Both the position numbers and the translations under genes were made by a program. The notes beneath the pieces are model-generated. The model saw nothing but the letters and a program-made list of their open reading frames with translations, did not search any database and had not been told where the DNA came from. Of a DNA stretch of 6,332 nt, positions 1-6,205 are shown in pieces. Position 1 is the stretch's first letter. Each line of letters opens with the position of its first letter. Origin of the DNA: a bacterium (GTDB taxonomy: Bacteria; Bdellovibrionota_C; UBA2361; SZUA-149); NCBI GenBank assembly GCA_003230795.1, contig QIGM01000029.1:1-6332 (forward strand). Reading direction: 5' to 3'.

Positions 1-10
1 GGTTTTTGCA

Positions 11-192
11 GTGTCTTGACGACTATATTCTTTATCTCCTACGGAGGGTCCGTATCAATCGCCACGGAGGCTCTTTTTTCTAGATGAGTATTCATCTAAG
101 CCTGTAATACTGCCCCGTAATGGACAGAGAAGCCTACGTGGCGCCTGAACGTTTCCCCCGAAAGGGGACATAGGGGATAGTCATCAAGACAC
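11..192 (+). ncRNA. Candidate 6S-type RNA (rod-shaped, about 182 nt)
   Basis: The two ends pair as a 16-bp closing stem (11-26 with 177-192; only C20/A183 is mismatched). Pairing resumes in register at 35-40 with 163-168 (TCTCCT with AGGGGA, one T-G wobble). A symmetric bubble of about 20 nt per side follows (41-60 and 143-162), then a 12-bp stem (61-72 with 131-142, one mismatch). All paired positions sum to 203, so the molecule is one straight rod. The apical part carries a perfect 7-bp hairpin at 81-98. Length, closing stem, central bubble and apical stem match 6S RNA, which binds the housekeeping RNA polymerase holoenzyme by imitating an open promoter. Short hairpins can also form in each bubble strand (41-53 and 154-168, the latter competing with the 35-40 pairing); a bubble-strand hairpin is known in 6S RNAs. 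Several T-G wobbles would be A-C mismatches on the other strand, favouring + strand transcription. The promoter would lie before the window. The identification rests on shape only, not on recognised sequence. Confidence 0.55.
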
Positions 193-194
193 GT

Positions 195-215
195 GAAAAA
201 GCGTTTAGCTTTTTC
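195..215 (+). terminator. Terminator-like hairpin after the candidate 6S RNA
   Basis: GAAAAAGC (195-202) and GCTTTTTC (208-215) form a perfect 8-bp stem with loop GTTTA, three bases beyond the closing stem of the candidate RNA. The stem is A/T rich and its T run is only five bases long and inside the stem, so it is weaker than a classical intrinsic terminator. The A run can alternatively pair with the T run at 3-7, extending the rod across a 3x3 internal loop. Its position suits 3'-end formation of the RNA. Confidence 0.45.
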
Positions 216-402
216 TCCACTGAATGCTGCTGCCAGAGCAGGGGACTTTCTCAAATCAAAGAATTCCCACTACATCAAAAGCTAGCGGGATTTCCTCTTT
301 TAAGATGACTATATTTGCTCAGAAATCTCTCGTTTTGCGAGTATCCCACTTAATGTTAGTAGTTTTATCGTTGCTATGTAGTCGTCTGTCTCTGGAGGTA
401 AT

Positions 403-1428
403 GTGAGTTTTCTAGTCAGGATTTGTTTGAGTTTTTCGACTATTTCGCTGTTGTCGCTCTCCGCTTGTGGAGGAGGCGGAGGAACAGTCGGAGGGCTATC
501 CAGCAGAGGTAGTTTTACCCTTACCTCGGCTGAGGCTGAGGCTTTTGCGCGAGTGGCCGAATTCCTATTCGTTGACGCCGTTGTAAATGGTGTCCCAGCG
601 CGATTCATTCTCGATACTGGCGCAGACGCCTTTGTCATCTCTGAAGAGTTCGCAGCTAGGGCGGAGCTCGAGATTGTTTCTCAGGCCCAAGTCACCACTA
701 TTGCCGGTAGCAGTACGGTTGATGTTGCCCGAATCTCCGAGTTCTCATTCGCAAACGTAGTTGGCGTGGATATCGATGCGGCGGTTCTTCCGTTGACGAA
801 TCTTGATGGGATTATCGGATTACCGTTTTTTGAGGCAGTAGTGCTTTCGGTAGACTATTCCAGTGGACGCCTGGTGATTCGAGACCCAGCTACTTTCTCT
901 CTTGAAGAAAATCAGTCGATGTTTGGCGGTGAGTTGTTTCGAGTCGGTTCTAGCCTAGTCCTTGATGGGGTGATAGTGGACGGGGTGGACATAGGGTCGC
1001 TACGAATTGATACCGGTAGTAGCGGTGGAATTCGCGTTGACGCTGCACGAGGTCAAACGCTTTTAGATCAAGCAAGCGATATACTGCCAGTTCTGTCGAG
1101 TGCGACGAATGGTCAAGTCCCAGGGACGGCTTTTATTGTCTCCGAATTTTCACGCGACCCCTTTTTCTTAGAAAATCAGTTTATGATTGTGCAGTCCGCT
1201 CCGCTGGATATCGGATTGCTTGGGAGTCTGGTACTACGGCAATTCTTTATTGTGTTTGATGCAAGTAGGGGAACCATGGTACTGCGTCAGGAGCGGGCGT
1301 TTGAGTATGCGCTCGTTGATGCTTCAGACTTATTTACAACAAACCCTTTCGCGCGCGCTGGAAGCAATCTTGATGTTCCGGCTGTGTTCGATTCTGGTCT
1401 GCGTGTAGGTATAGGTAGTGCGCTTTAA
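403..1428 (+). CDS. Lipoprotein with two retropepsin-like aspartic protease half-domains
   Basis: This 341-residue protein is probably a membrane-anchored aspartic protease of the outer envelope. Residues 1-21 form a lipoprotein signal peptide ending in the lipobox LSAC, with Cys22 as the lipidation site, followed by a Gly-rich linker (23-31). Two catalytic-type motifs are visible: DTGA at 71-74 in the context FILDTGADAFVI, and DTGS at 203-206 in the context LRIDTGSSGGI. Each is followed by a hydrophobic-Gly element typical of the fold (GIIGLPFF near 136-143; IGLLGSLVL near 270-278). The layout suggests a fused, two-lobed enzyme in which each lobe supplies one aspartate, as in pepsin, rather than the single-motif homodimer of retropepsins. 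The start is GTG at 403, with GGAGG at 394-398 and only a 4-base spacer; the ATG at 401 runs straight into a stop. The next gene begins 29 bases downstream, so the two are probably co-transcribed. Substrate is unknown, and proteolytic activity is inferred from motifs only. Confidence 0.85.
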   Translation: MSFLVRICLSFSTISLLSLSACGGGGGTVGGLSSRGSFTLTSAEAEAFARVAEFLFVDAVVNGVPARFILDTGADAFVISEEFAARAELEIVSQAQVTTIAGSSTVDVARISEFSFANVVGVDIDAAVLPLTNLDGIIGLPFFEAVVLSVDYSSGRLVIRDPATFSLEENQSMFGGELFRVGSSLVLDGVIVDGVDIGSLRIDTGSSGGIRVDAARGQTLLDQASDILPVLSSATNGQVPGTAFIVSEFSRDPFFLENQFMIVQSAPLDIGLLGSLVLRQFFIVFDASRGTMVLRQERAFEYALVDASDLFTTNPFARAGSNLDVPAVFDSGLRVGIGSAL

Positions 1429-1457
1429 GAGAGTATAGTCATCGTGAAAAGAAACTG

Positions 1458-3185
1458 GTGACGCCCATTTCTCATTTGTTTCGAACATTCTCCTTTCGCT
1501 TGGTCCTTCCGACCATCTCGTCCACACGACTTCAATTCAGTGCGCTGAAAGCCTTGGCACTTTGTGCTTTGTGTTTCAACGTGCTCGGCGCCTCCTTCGC
1601 ATTCGCGCAGACTAGCGAGGTGCTGCAAGCTGAAGGCGGTGTTGAGGTTTACCGTGCTGAGATTCCCGAAGGAGTGCCTGAGATACCGAATCCGGGTGCA
1701 GAGTTTCGTGGACTCGTTGTTAAAAAGGAAAACGTCGAAGCATTTCGTTCCCTCTTGCTTGCACCGCTTGCGGCCTGGATCGAAGGTGATTCGCTCGTGA
1801 TGCGATTGGCTCGAAATTTGGATTACAGTTGGGATTACGGTTCGACGTGGAACTTCCAGACGAAGGATAATCTCACGTCTTACAATATCGATGAGCAGGG
1901 AGCTCTTATCTCTAAAGCAGTGGCTCCTCACGCTGGCTTTCCGTTTGGAACTGATTCGGCCTTGAGTGAGGTTGACGATCCGGCTCAACGCGCAAGAATG
2001 ATTCTCTGGAATATTAGTTACGCCGAGAGTCTGATTGGTGATGTTAAATATGAAGGCGATCTGACCTGGATCGGATCCCAAACCGTGCTTCGTAAAAGCG
2101 AAGCTCATTTTTTTCGAAGCAGCTTCCTCTCGCCGAAGGCTGCTCCTGAAAAGCCCAATCTGCATGCGGAACAAAAACCTTCTGACGCTAGAGCAAAAGA
2201 AGAAGCTCCCGAACCGACACCTACTCCCTCAAATGTTGCTCCCACTGAGGTTTCTTTTTCCGGCCCTGGAGACTTGTTTCGCCAAGAACTTTTACAGCTT
2301 CGTTCGCCTCCAGTTGTATTTGGCTACGCTCAACTGGGATGGCGGTATAGAGGCGAGGAAGAGGATTCTTACTGGGTCTATTCTCCTGTCATCGAAAAGG
2401 CCCGAGAGGTTCTTCCTGCGAATAGAAGTGATTCGATGTTAGGTGGTGTGTTGACGATGGATGACTTCTTTGTGTGGTCAACCAAGGTTCAGAGTGTGAA
2501 CGCCAAGGTGCTAGAAGAGAAGGTCATCCTCGTGCCTTTCTCCTCGCGTTTCGCGCATGTCGCAGTCTTACCTAATACGGGCTTACCTAATACGGGCCCT
2601 CCCAATGCGGACGCAGATGGGGTGCTTGAGATTCCTGGTCTTCACGAGAAGCTTGATGGCACGCGAACCATGACGCTTTGGAATTACGAAACACGACAAG
2701 TCGCAAGGTACGCACCATGGGTGCCTACGAGTGCGCACTTTGTCCCTCGTGAGGTTTGGATTTTAGAACTCACTCCTCGTGATCCCTATTACGAAACTGG
2801 TCGAGAGATACTTATCGTCGACAAGCGCTCTATGCTTCCGGTCTATAAGATTGTGTATGATAAATATGGAGATTTTAGCAGAATCGTGATGGCCGCCTGG
2901 GGTTTTGCCCAAGTAAAGGGGAGCTCCGCTGGTTTGCCGTTTGTTGGATTTCTGCTTGGGATTGATAGGGGTGCTCGGCAGGCGATGACGTTTACGCCGC
3001 ACCGCGTGAAAATGTTTGCTCCTGAGACCTCAGGCAAAAAAATGGTCCCAGAAAAAAGAGAAATGCTTTCGCTTTTCGATGTTCGGAATCACGGCAAGCA
3101 GCTCAAGCCTGAACCACCGAAGGTGTTTGTTCCTTCATCGGTGACCCCTAGCTCCCAATCGAGAGCTCCTAATCGAGAGCCTTAG
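1458..3185 (+). CDS. Exported DUF1329 family protein
   Basis: This 575-residue protein has an N-terminal signal peptide with a hydrophobic core at about 29-49 and a likely signal peptidase I site after AFA (residue 50, before Gln51). The mature part resembles DUF1329, an uncharacterised envelope family whose fold is thought to be related to outer-membrane lipoprotein-sorting proteins. Family-like stretches include the YRGEEEDSYWVYSPVIEKAR region with the following NRSD and LTMDD segment (about 297-335), and late in the protein HFVPREVWILELTPRDPYYE with the following VDKRSMLPVYKIVYDKYGDF (about 429-476). A Pro/Ala/Glu-rich segment at about 225-265 splits the domain and is probably a flexible insert. 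Two short tandem DNA repeats lie in the gene (2567-2611 and 3150-3177). The GTG start at 1458 is the only one that keeps the signal peptide; no strong ribosome binding site precedes it (AG-rich GAAAAG at 1446-1451), so coupling to the upstream lipoprotein gene is plausible. Molecular function is unknown. Confidence 0.8.
   Translation: MTPISHLFRTFSFRLVLPTISSTRLQFSALKALALCALCFNVLGASFAFAQTSEVLQAEGGVEVYRAEIPEGVPEIPNPGAEFRGLVVKKENVEAFRSLLLAPLAAWIEGDSLVMRLARNLDYSWDYGSTWNFQTKDNLTSYNIDEQGALISKAVAPHAGFPFGTDSALSEVDDPAQRARMILWNISYAESLIGDVKYEGDLTWIGSQTVLRKSEAHFFRSSFLSPKAAPEKPNLHAEQKPSDARAKEEAPEPTPTPSNVAPTEVSFSGPGDLFRQELLQLRSPPVVFGYAQLGWRYRGEEEDSYWVYSPVIEKAREVLPANRSDSMLGGVLTMDDFFVWSTKVQSVNAKVLEEKVILVPFSSRFAHVAVLPNTGLPNTGPPNADADGVLEIPGLHEKLDGTRTMTLWNYETRQVARYAPWVPTSAHFVPREVWILELTPRDPYYETGREILIVDKRSMLPVYKIVYDKYGDFSRIVMAAWGFAQVKGSSAGLPFVGFLLGIDRGARQAMTFTPHRVKMFAPETSGKKMVPEKREMLSLFDVRNHGKQLKPEPPKVFVPSSVTPSSQSRAPNREP
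2567..2611 (+). repeat. In-frame 15-bp tandem repeat in the DUF1329 gene
   Basis: The unit CTTACCTAATACGGG occurs twice without a mismatch (2567-2581 and 2582-2596). A degraded third copy (2597-2611) encodes PPNAD. The product carries LPNTGLPNTGPPNAD at residues 371-385. Because the unit is a multiple of three, changes in copy number would keep the frame. The encoded loop sits between two conserved DUF1329 blocks. Confidence 0.9.
3150..3177 (+). repeat. 14-bp tandem repeat at the 3' end of the DUF1329 gene
   Basis: AGCTCCCAATCGAG (3150-3163) is followed directly by AGCTCCTAATCGAG (3164-3177), a duplication with one C/T difference. The unit is not a multiple of three, so the two copies are read in different frames (SSQSR, then APNRE), and the TAG stop comes two codons later. 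Removing one copy would move the stop to TAA at 3200-3202 of the present numbering. Confidence 0.9.
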
Positions 3186-3847
3186 GAACCTGTAACGAGT
3201 AATTGTATTTCTTCGCCGAGTTTCTCGAGCGAGGTTTGCATAGTTTCGTCTCGTGTTTCTTCTGAGCTGTAGCTTACGATTTTGTTCTCTGTTGGATGAA
3301 TATTTACTGCCTTCGTGAAGATATTGAGTGGTTGCTTGCTTCTTGGATGTACAAATCCAAGCATGCGAAAAGTAACGTGGAGATCTCTTCGGGCGTACTC
3401 AAGCCATTTTCTTGCCAGCCTTCGCGAATGCGAGTCGTTTTTTGACCAACCGTCGGTAAGAAGAAATATCCCTAGTGCTCCTTTATGCCCGCGCCGTCGG
3501 AACTGTTTCGCTTTTTGACAGCCATGGATTATCGCATCCCCTAGCGCGGTTCCACCCGAAAGCATTCCTCCTGCGCCGCCGTACCAGAGATCTGGATTAA
3601 GCGTTGCAAGCGAAGACAGTGCCGCGTCGTCTTCGAGCTTTTTTATTGAAGAAGTTATTGAGTATAGGCTTACGCGAGTCTCTGGCGTGAAGGCGCTCAG
3701 CATGGCGAGCTGCTCGTTCCATATTTCGGGAAAACGTGGAACCCAAGCCATCGAAGAGCTTTGGTCGCGCAATACGATTACCCGACTTGTAGTCGAGGAC
3801 CTGAGCCCTTGAATCCAATCAGGAGCAATATCGCTGCGATTTATCAT
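3182..3847 (-). CDS. Small cytosolic von Willebrand factor A (vWA) domain protein
   Basis: This 221-residue protein is essentially one vWA domain. The metal-ion-dependent adhesion site is complete: DQSSS at 28-32 (DxSxS), Thr100 within SGGTALGD, and Asp132 within LLTDGW. No signal peptide, membrane segment or lipobox is visible, so a cytosolic role is likely. The open frame extends upstream to 4009, but ATG 3847 is the best start: AAGGAAGG lies 7 bases before it, and a TATAAT box at 3906-3911 would start transcription only about 50 bases ahead. The next upstream ATG (3895) would be almost at the transcript start and lacks a ribosome binding site. vWA proteins of this size often work with AAA+ ATPases or in metal-dependent assembly, but no such partner is in the window. 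The stop TAA (3182-3184) overlaps the TAG of the convergent DUF1329 gene. Specific function is unknown. Confidence 0.85.
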   Translation of the reverse strand: MINRSDIAPDWIQGLRSSTTSRVIVLRDQSSSMAWVPRFPEIWNEQLAMLSAFTPETRVSLYSITSSIKKLEDDAALSSLATLNPDLWYGGAGGMLSGGTALGDAIIHGCQKAKQFRRRGHKGALGIFLLTDGWSKNDSHSRRLARKWLEYARRDLHVTFRMLGFVHPRSKQPLNIFTKAVNIHPTENKIVSYSSEETRDETMQTSLEKLGEEIQLLVTGS

Positions 3848-3854
3848 CACGTTC

Positions 3855-3862
3855 CCTTCCTT
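3855..3862 (-). promoter_or_regulatory. Ribosome binding site that sets the vWA gene start
   Basis: On the minus strand AAGGAAGG stands 7 bases before ATG 3847. It is the strongest Shine-Dalgarno-like sequence in the upstream part of this open frame and argues for the 221-residue product over the longer 275-residue reading. Confidence 0.75.
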
Positions 3863-3905
3863 CAGCTTAGCTTTCGCTATCTGCTGCAAAAACATTCTTA
3901 TCGAG

Positions 3906-3911
3906 ATTATA
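3906..3911 (-). promoter_or_regulatory. Candidate -10 box for the vWA gene
   Basis: The minus strand has a perfect TATAAT here. No good -35 hexamer lies at 16-18 bases; the nearest similar sequence, TTAACT, is 22 bases upstream, which is too far. The implied transcript start near 3898 gives a leader of about 50 bases before ATG 3847. Confidence 0.45.
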
Positions 3912-3958
3912 CGATAAATAGACGATTCACTGCAGTTAAAGCGTTGAAATAACTTGGG

Positions 3959-4001
3959 TTTGTGCGTATAGCCACCTACCAATTGTGACCTAGCGCACAA
4001 A
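3959..4001. repeat. Spaced 8-bp inverted repeat upstream of the vWA promoter
   Basis: TTTGTGCG (3959-3966) and CGCACAAA (3994-4001) are perfect inverted copies separated by 27 bases. They lie roughly 50-90 bases upstream of the candidate vWA -10 box and before the candidate glnS promoter. They could be a two-site operator or a hairpin, but an 8-bp repeat at this spacing may also be chance. Confidence 0.35.
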
Positions 4002-4027
4002 TTTCTCATTGCAGAGGCAATTGCAGC

Positions 4028-4056
4028 TTGAGCGAGGGTGCGGGCGTCGGTAGATT
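4028..4056 (+). promoter_or_regulatory. Candidate promoter for glnS
   Basis: TTGAGC (4028-4033) and TAGATT (4051-4056) are separated by exactly 17 bases and each matches four of six consensus positions. Transcription would begin near 4063, inside the 14-bp palindrome, so the glnS mRNA would carry a leader of about 120 bases including both tandem hairpins. This rests only on hexamer matching. Confidence 0.35.
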
Positions 4057-4057
4057 G

Positions 4058-4071
4058 AGCAATCGATTGCT
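4058..4071. repeat. Perfect 14-bp palindrome upstream of glnS
   Basis: AGCAATCGATTGCT is its own reverse complement over all 14 bases. It lies immediately downstream of the candidate glnS -10 box, where a dimeric repressor could act. A smaller hairpin, ATTGC-AGAG-GCAAT (4008-4021), lies just upstream. No regulator family can be named from the sequence. Confidence 0.6.
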
Positions 4072-4074
4072 GGA

Positions 4075-4126
4075 CATGTTTCTAGCGAATGCTGGAAACA
4101 TGTTTCTAGCGAATGCTGGAAACATG
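4075..4126 (+). repeat. Two tandem 24-bp units, each forming a 12-bp hairpin
   Basis: The 24-bp unit at 4075-4098 is repeated exactly at 4099-4122, followed by a partial third unit (CATG). Each unit plus the next CATG folds as a stem-loop: CATGTTTCTAGC pairs with GCTGGAAACATG through 12 positions with one T-G wobble, closing a GAAT tetraloop. The hairpins span 4075-4102 and 4099-4126 and share the central CATG, so they compete for it or form a cruciform pair. They end 58 bases before the glnS start and do not cover its ribosome binding site. Stems this regular suggest a structured leader element or a small mobile palindrome that duplicated. Confidence 0.85.
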
Positions 4127-4184
4127 AGTCCAGGCTTAGGTTTGTTACGCGCGTCCGCGAGGGTGCATTCTAGAGAGTAAGTAG

Positions 4185-5873
4185 ATGACCGAAGAGGGCG
4201 CACCCACTTCCAATTTCATTCGTACCATTATTGAAGCTGATAATGAGAGCGGTAAACATGATGGTCGCGTTGCGACGAGGTTTCCACCAGAGCCCAACGG
4301 TTACCTTCACATTGGGCATGCGAAATCAATTTGCCTAAATTTTGGTCTTGCTCTGTCCTACGGCGGCAGCTGCAATTTGCGATTCGATGATACGAATCCG
4401 AGCAAAGAGGAAATGGAGTATGTTGACTCCATCAAGGAGGATGTTCGCTGGCTTGGTTTTGATTGGGGCAAGCGTGAGTATTTTGCCTCCGACTATTTCG
4501 AGAAGCTGTACGAGTTTGCCGTAGTGCTCATCTCTAAGGGGCTTGCCTATGTCGACAGTCTTTCGGCCGAGGAGATTCGAGAGTATCGCGGCACGCTAAC
4601 CGCTCCTGGGAAAAACAGTCCGCATCGCGATCGCACGCCGGAGGAGAACTTAGACTTATTCTCTCGTATGCGAGCCGGTGAGTTTGAGGACGGGGCGCAT
4701 GTGCTGAGAGCAAAAATTGATATGGCGAGTCCCAATATCAATATGAGAGATCCGGCTTTGTATAGAATTAAGCACGAGCATCACCACCGGACAGGAGATG
4801 CTTGGTGCCTCTACCCAATGTATGACTACGCGCACTGCCTCTCTGATGCGATCGAAGACATCACACATTCGATTTGCACGCTTGAATTCGAAGATCATCG
4901 ACCGCTCTACGATTGGATTCTCGACCAGCTACCAATAGAAGCGCATCCGCAGCAGATTGAATTTGCACGTTTGAATCTTAGCTACACGGTCTTGAGTAAA
5001 AGGAAATTACTCAAGCTCGTTGAAGAGAAGCATGTCTCAGGCTGGACGGACCCACGGATGCCTACCATCGCCGGCATGCGACGGCGCGGCTATACACCAG
5101 CGGCTATCAGAGATTTCTGTGATCGAATCGGCGTGGCGAAAGCCGATAGTGTGGTTGATCTTGAGCTGTTTAACTTTTGCGTGCGAGAGGATCTAAACAA
5201 GACTGCTCCTCGAGTAATGGCTGTGCTTGATCCGGTGAAGTTAGTTGTAGAGAATTTCCCTGAAGGTGAAGAGGAGTGGCTCAAGGCCGAGAACAACCCG
5301 GAAGACGCAGAAGCAGGAGAGCGTCAGATTCCGTTTAGCCGAGAACTATACATCGAGCGCGATGATTTCTTAGAGGACGCACCGAAAAAGTTTTTTCGCT
5401 TGGCTCCCGGTAAAGAAGTCCGGCTTAAGCATGCCTACTACGTTACCTGCACCGATGTTATTAAGGATGCTCAAGGCGTGATCACTGAAATTCGATGTAC
5501 CTATGACCCCGCAACAAAAGGCGGATGGTCCGATGATGGTCGGAAAGTGAAGGGGACACTCCACTGGGTTTCGGTGAAACATGCCGGAGAAGTTACCGTG
5601 CGACTCTACGACCACTTGTTTGCCAAAGAGAATCCAGACGAGGTCGAGGAAGGAAAAGACTTCCTCAGCAACTTAGATACTGATTCCGTTAAAACTCTCT
5701 CTAGTGTTTTTGTAGAGCCTTCAGTGCTTGAAGCTACAGCAGGACAACGGCTTCAGTTTCTTAGAAAAGGCTATTTCTGTGTGGACACTGAAGATAGTGA
5801 ACCGGCGAAGCCAGTGTTCAATCGGATTGTCCCATTGAGAGATTCTTGGGCGAAGGCACAGAAGCGGAAATAG
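4185..5873 (+). CDS. glnS: Glutaminyl-tRNA synthetase
   Basis: This 562-residue class I synthetase attaches glutamine to tRNA(Gln) in the cytoplasm, using ATP. Length is close to the 554 residues of E. coli GlnRS. The HIGH signature is intact in [16 protein letters not shown] (HIGH at 42-45), followed by [10 protein letters not shown] near 63-72, whose aspartates take part in glutamine and tRNA recognition. The class I KMSKS equivalent is VLSKR (269-273). The block around [20 protein letters not shown] (about 210-229) contains the expected glutamine-pocket tyrosine. The C-terminal half (about 340-555) is the two-barrel anticodon-binding region and ends with [14 protein letters not shown], typical of bacterial GlnRS. 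These blocks separate it from glutamyl-tRNA synthetase. ATG 4185 is preceded by AGAGAG with a 7-base spacer, and a start there gives the usual N-terminal length. No frameshift or missing motif is seen. The gene stands alone, with a structured leader and palindromic elements beginning 22 bases after its stop. Confidence 0.97.
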   Translation: MTEEGAPTSNFIRTIIEADNESGKHDGRVATRFPPEPNGYLHIGHAKSICLNFGLALSYGGSCNLRFDDTNPSKEEMEYVDSIKEDVRWLGFDWGKREYFASDYFEKLYEFAVVLISKGLAYVDSLSAEEIREYRGTLTAPGKNSPHRDRTPEENLDLFSRMRAGEFEDGAHVLRAKIDMASPNINMRDPALYRIKHEHHHRTGDAWCLYPMYDYAHCLSDAIEDITHSICTLEFEDHRPLYDWILDQLPIEAHPQQIEFARLNLSYTVLSKRKLLKLVEEKHVSGWTDPRMPTIAGMRRRGYTPAAIRDFCDRIGVAKADSVVDLELFNFCVREDLNKTAPRVMAVLDPVKLVVENFPEGEEEWLKAENNPEDAEAGERQIPFSRELYIERDDFLEDAPKKFFRLAPGKEVRLKHAYYVTCTDVIKDAQGVITEIRCTYDPATKGGWSDDGRKVKGTLHWVSVKHAGEVTVRLYDHLFAKENPDEVEEGKDFLSNLDTDSVKTLSSVFVEPSVLEATAGQRLQFLRKGYFCVDTEDSEPAKPVFNRIVPLRDSWAKAQKRK

Positions 5874-5895
5874 TGCAGGGTGATAGCTAAGCGAC

Positions 5896-6046
5896 GTGCG
5901 TTGTCGCGGTGCTGTTGTCGGACTTTCATGTAGAGACGACATTTGCTTGATCCGCCTCCGGAGCCCTTCGGTCTCCTACGGCTCCCGGTTCCAGCTTTAG
6001 TTGGCGATGGGAAGGAAAGTCCGACAACAGCACCGCAACAACGCAC
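5896..6046. repeat. Palindromic element, copy 1 (32-bp arms, 87-nt core)
   Basis: Arms at 5896-5927 and 6015-6046 are inverted repeats over 32 bp with a single mismatch (C5905/A6037). The inner 8 bp of the arms, GGACTTTC and GAAAGTCC, are identical to those of copy 2; the outer 24 bp are not shared with it. The 87-nt core (5928-6014) contains its own stem, CCGGAGCC (5958-5965) with GGCTCCCGG (5980-5988), carrying one bulged base. The element begins 22 bases after the glnS stop and could incidentally end its transcript, though no T run follows. The single mismatch would be a G-U pair in a minus-strand RNA, a weak hint on orientation. I do not recognise a named repeat family. Confidence 0.85.
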
Positions 6047-6205
6047 TCGGTACCTGCAGCCACCTTAATTTCGCTGCCGCGCCTCTTTTACGAAAAGCAC
6101 CTTCTTCCCGGACCCCTCTGATAGCCACCCATTACCAAAATTCCAGTCAAAGGTTTCGAGCCAGCCGAGGGGCCGGGAACTTGCAACTCCCTAGAGCTTT
6201 ATGTC
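6047..6205. other. Spacer between the two palindromic elements; no gene seen
   Basis: This 159-base stretch separates the element copies. No open frame here has a plausible start and ribosome binding site, and no tRNA or known RNA is recognisable. Its only clear structure is the hairpin at 6105-6179. It shows no similarity to the repeat core. Confidence 0.5.
6105..6179. repeat. 13-bp inverted repeat with a 48-nt loop
   Basis: TTCCCGG-A-CCCCTC (6105-6118) pairs with GAGGGGCCGGGAA (6167-6179) over 13 bp, with only A6112 bulged. The stem is very GC rich and should be stable. There is no T run after it, so it is not a classical intrinsic terminator. Its sequence differs from the flanking palindromic elements, so it may be an unrelated hairpin or a highly diverged relative. 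Confidence 0.65.

Noticed and set aside
35..44. TCTCCTACGG shared with the core of copy 1 (5972-5981), suggesting the 5' RNA and the 3' elements are related
   Set aside because: A single 10-base match is expected by chance in this window; no extended alignment or matching arms exist.
243..250. GGACTTTC, identical to the inner terminus of the 3' palindromic elements
   Set aside because: No GAAAGTCC partner or core sequence follows. An isolated 8-mer match in 6 kb is not surprising.
224..406. Open frame of 60 codons (or 34 from ATG 305, counting the stop) whose stop overlaps the GTG start of the lipoprotein gene
   Set aside because: No ribosome binding site precedes either start, and the composition looks like leader sequence. 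The overlap is explained by the ATGTGA at 401-406. A coupled leader peptide remains possible but is unsupported.
1425..2174. Long minus-strand open frame of 249 codons opposite the DUF1329 gene
   Set aside because: It is a shadow frame: no ribosome binding site, no recognisable domain, and the opposite strand has a signal peptide and family blocks.
2568..2597. LPNTG as a genuine sortase signal
   Set aside because: The motif is about 190 residues from the C-terminus, with no hydrophobic segment and basic tail after it, in an apparently Gram-negative exported protein.
3848..4009. Extension of the vWA protein to a 275-residue product
   Set aside because: The best ribosome binding site is at the internal ATG 3847, and a TATAAT box lies inside the extension. 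The added residues do not resemble a signal peptide or a domain.
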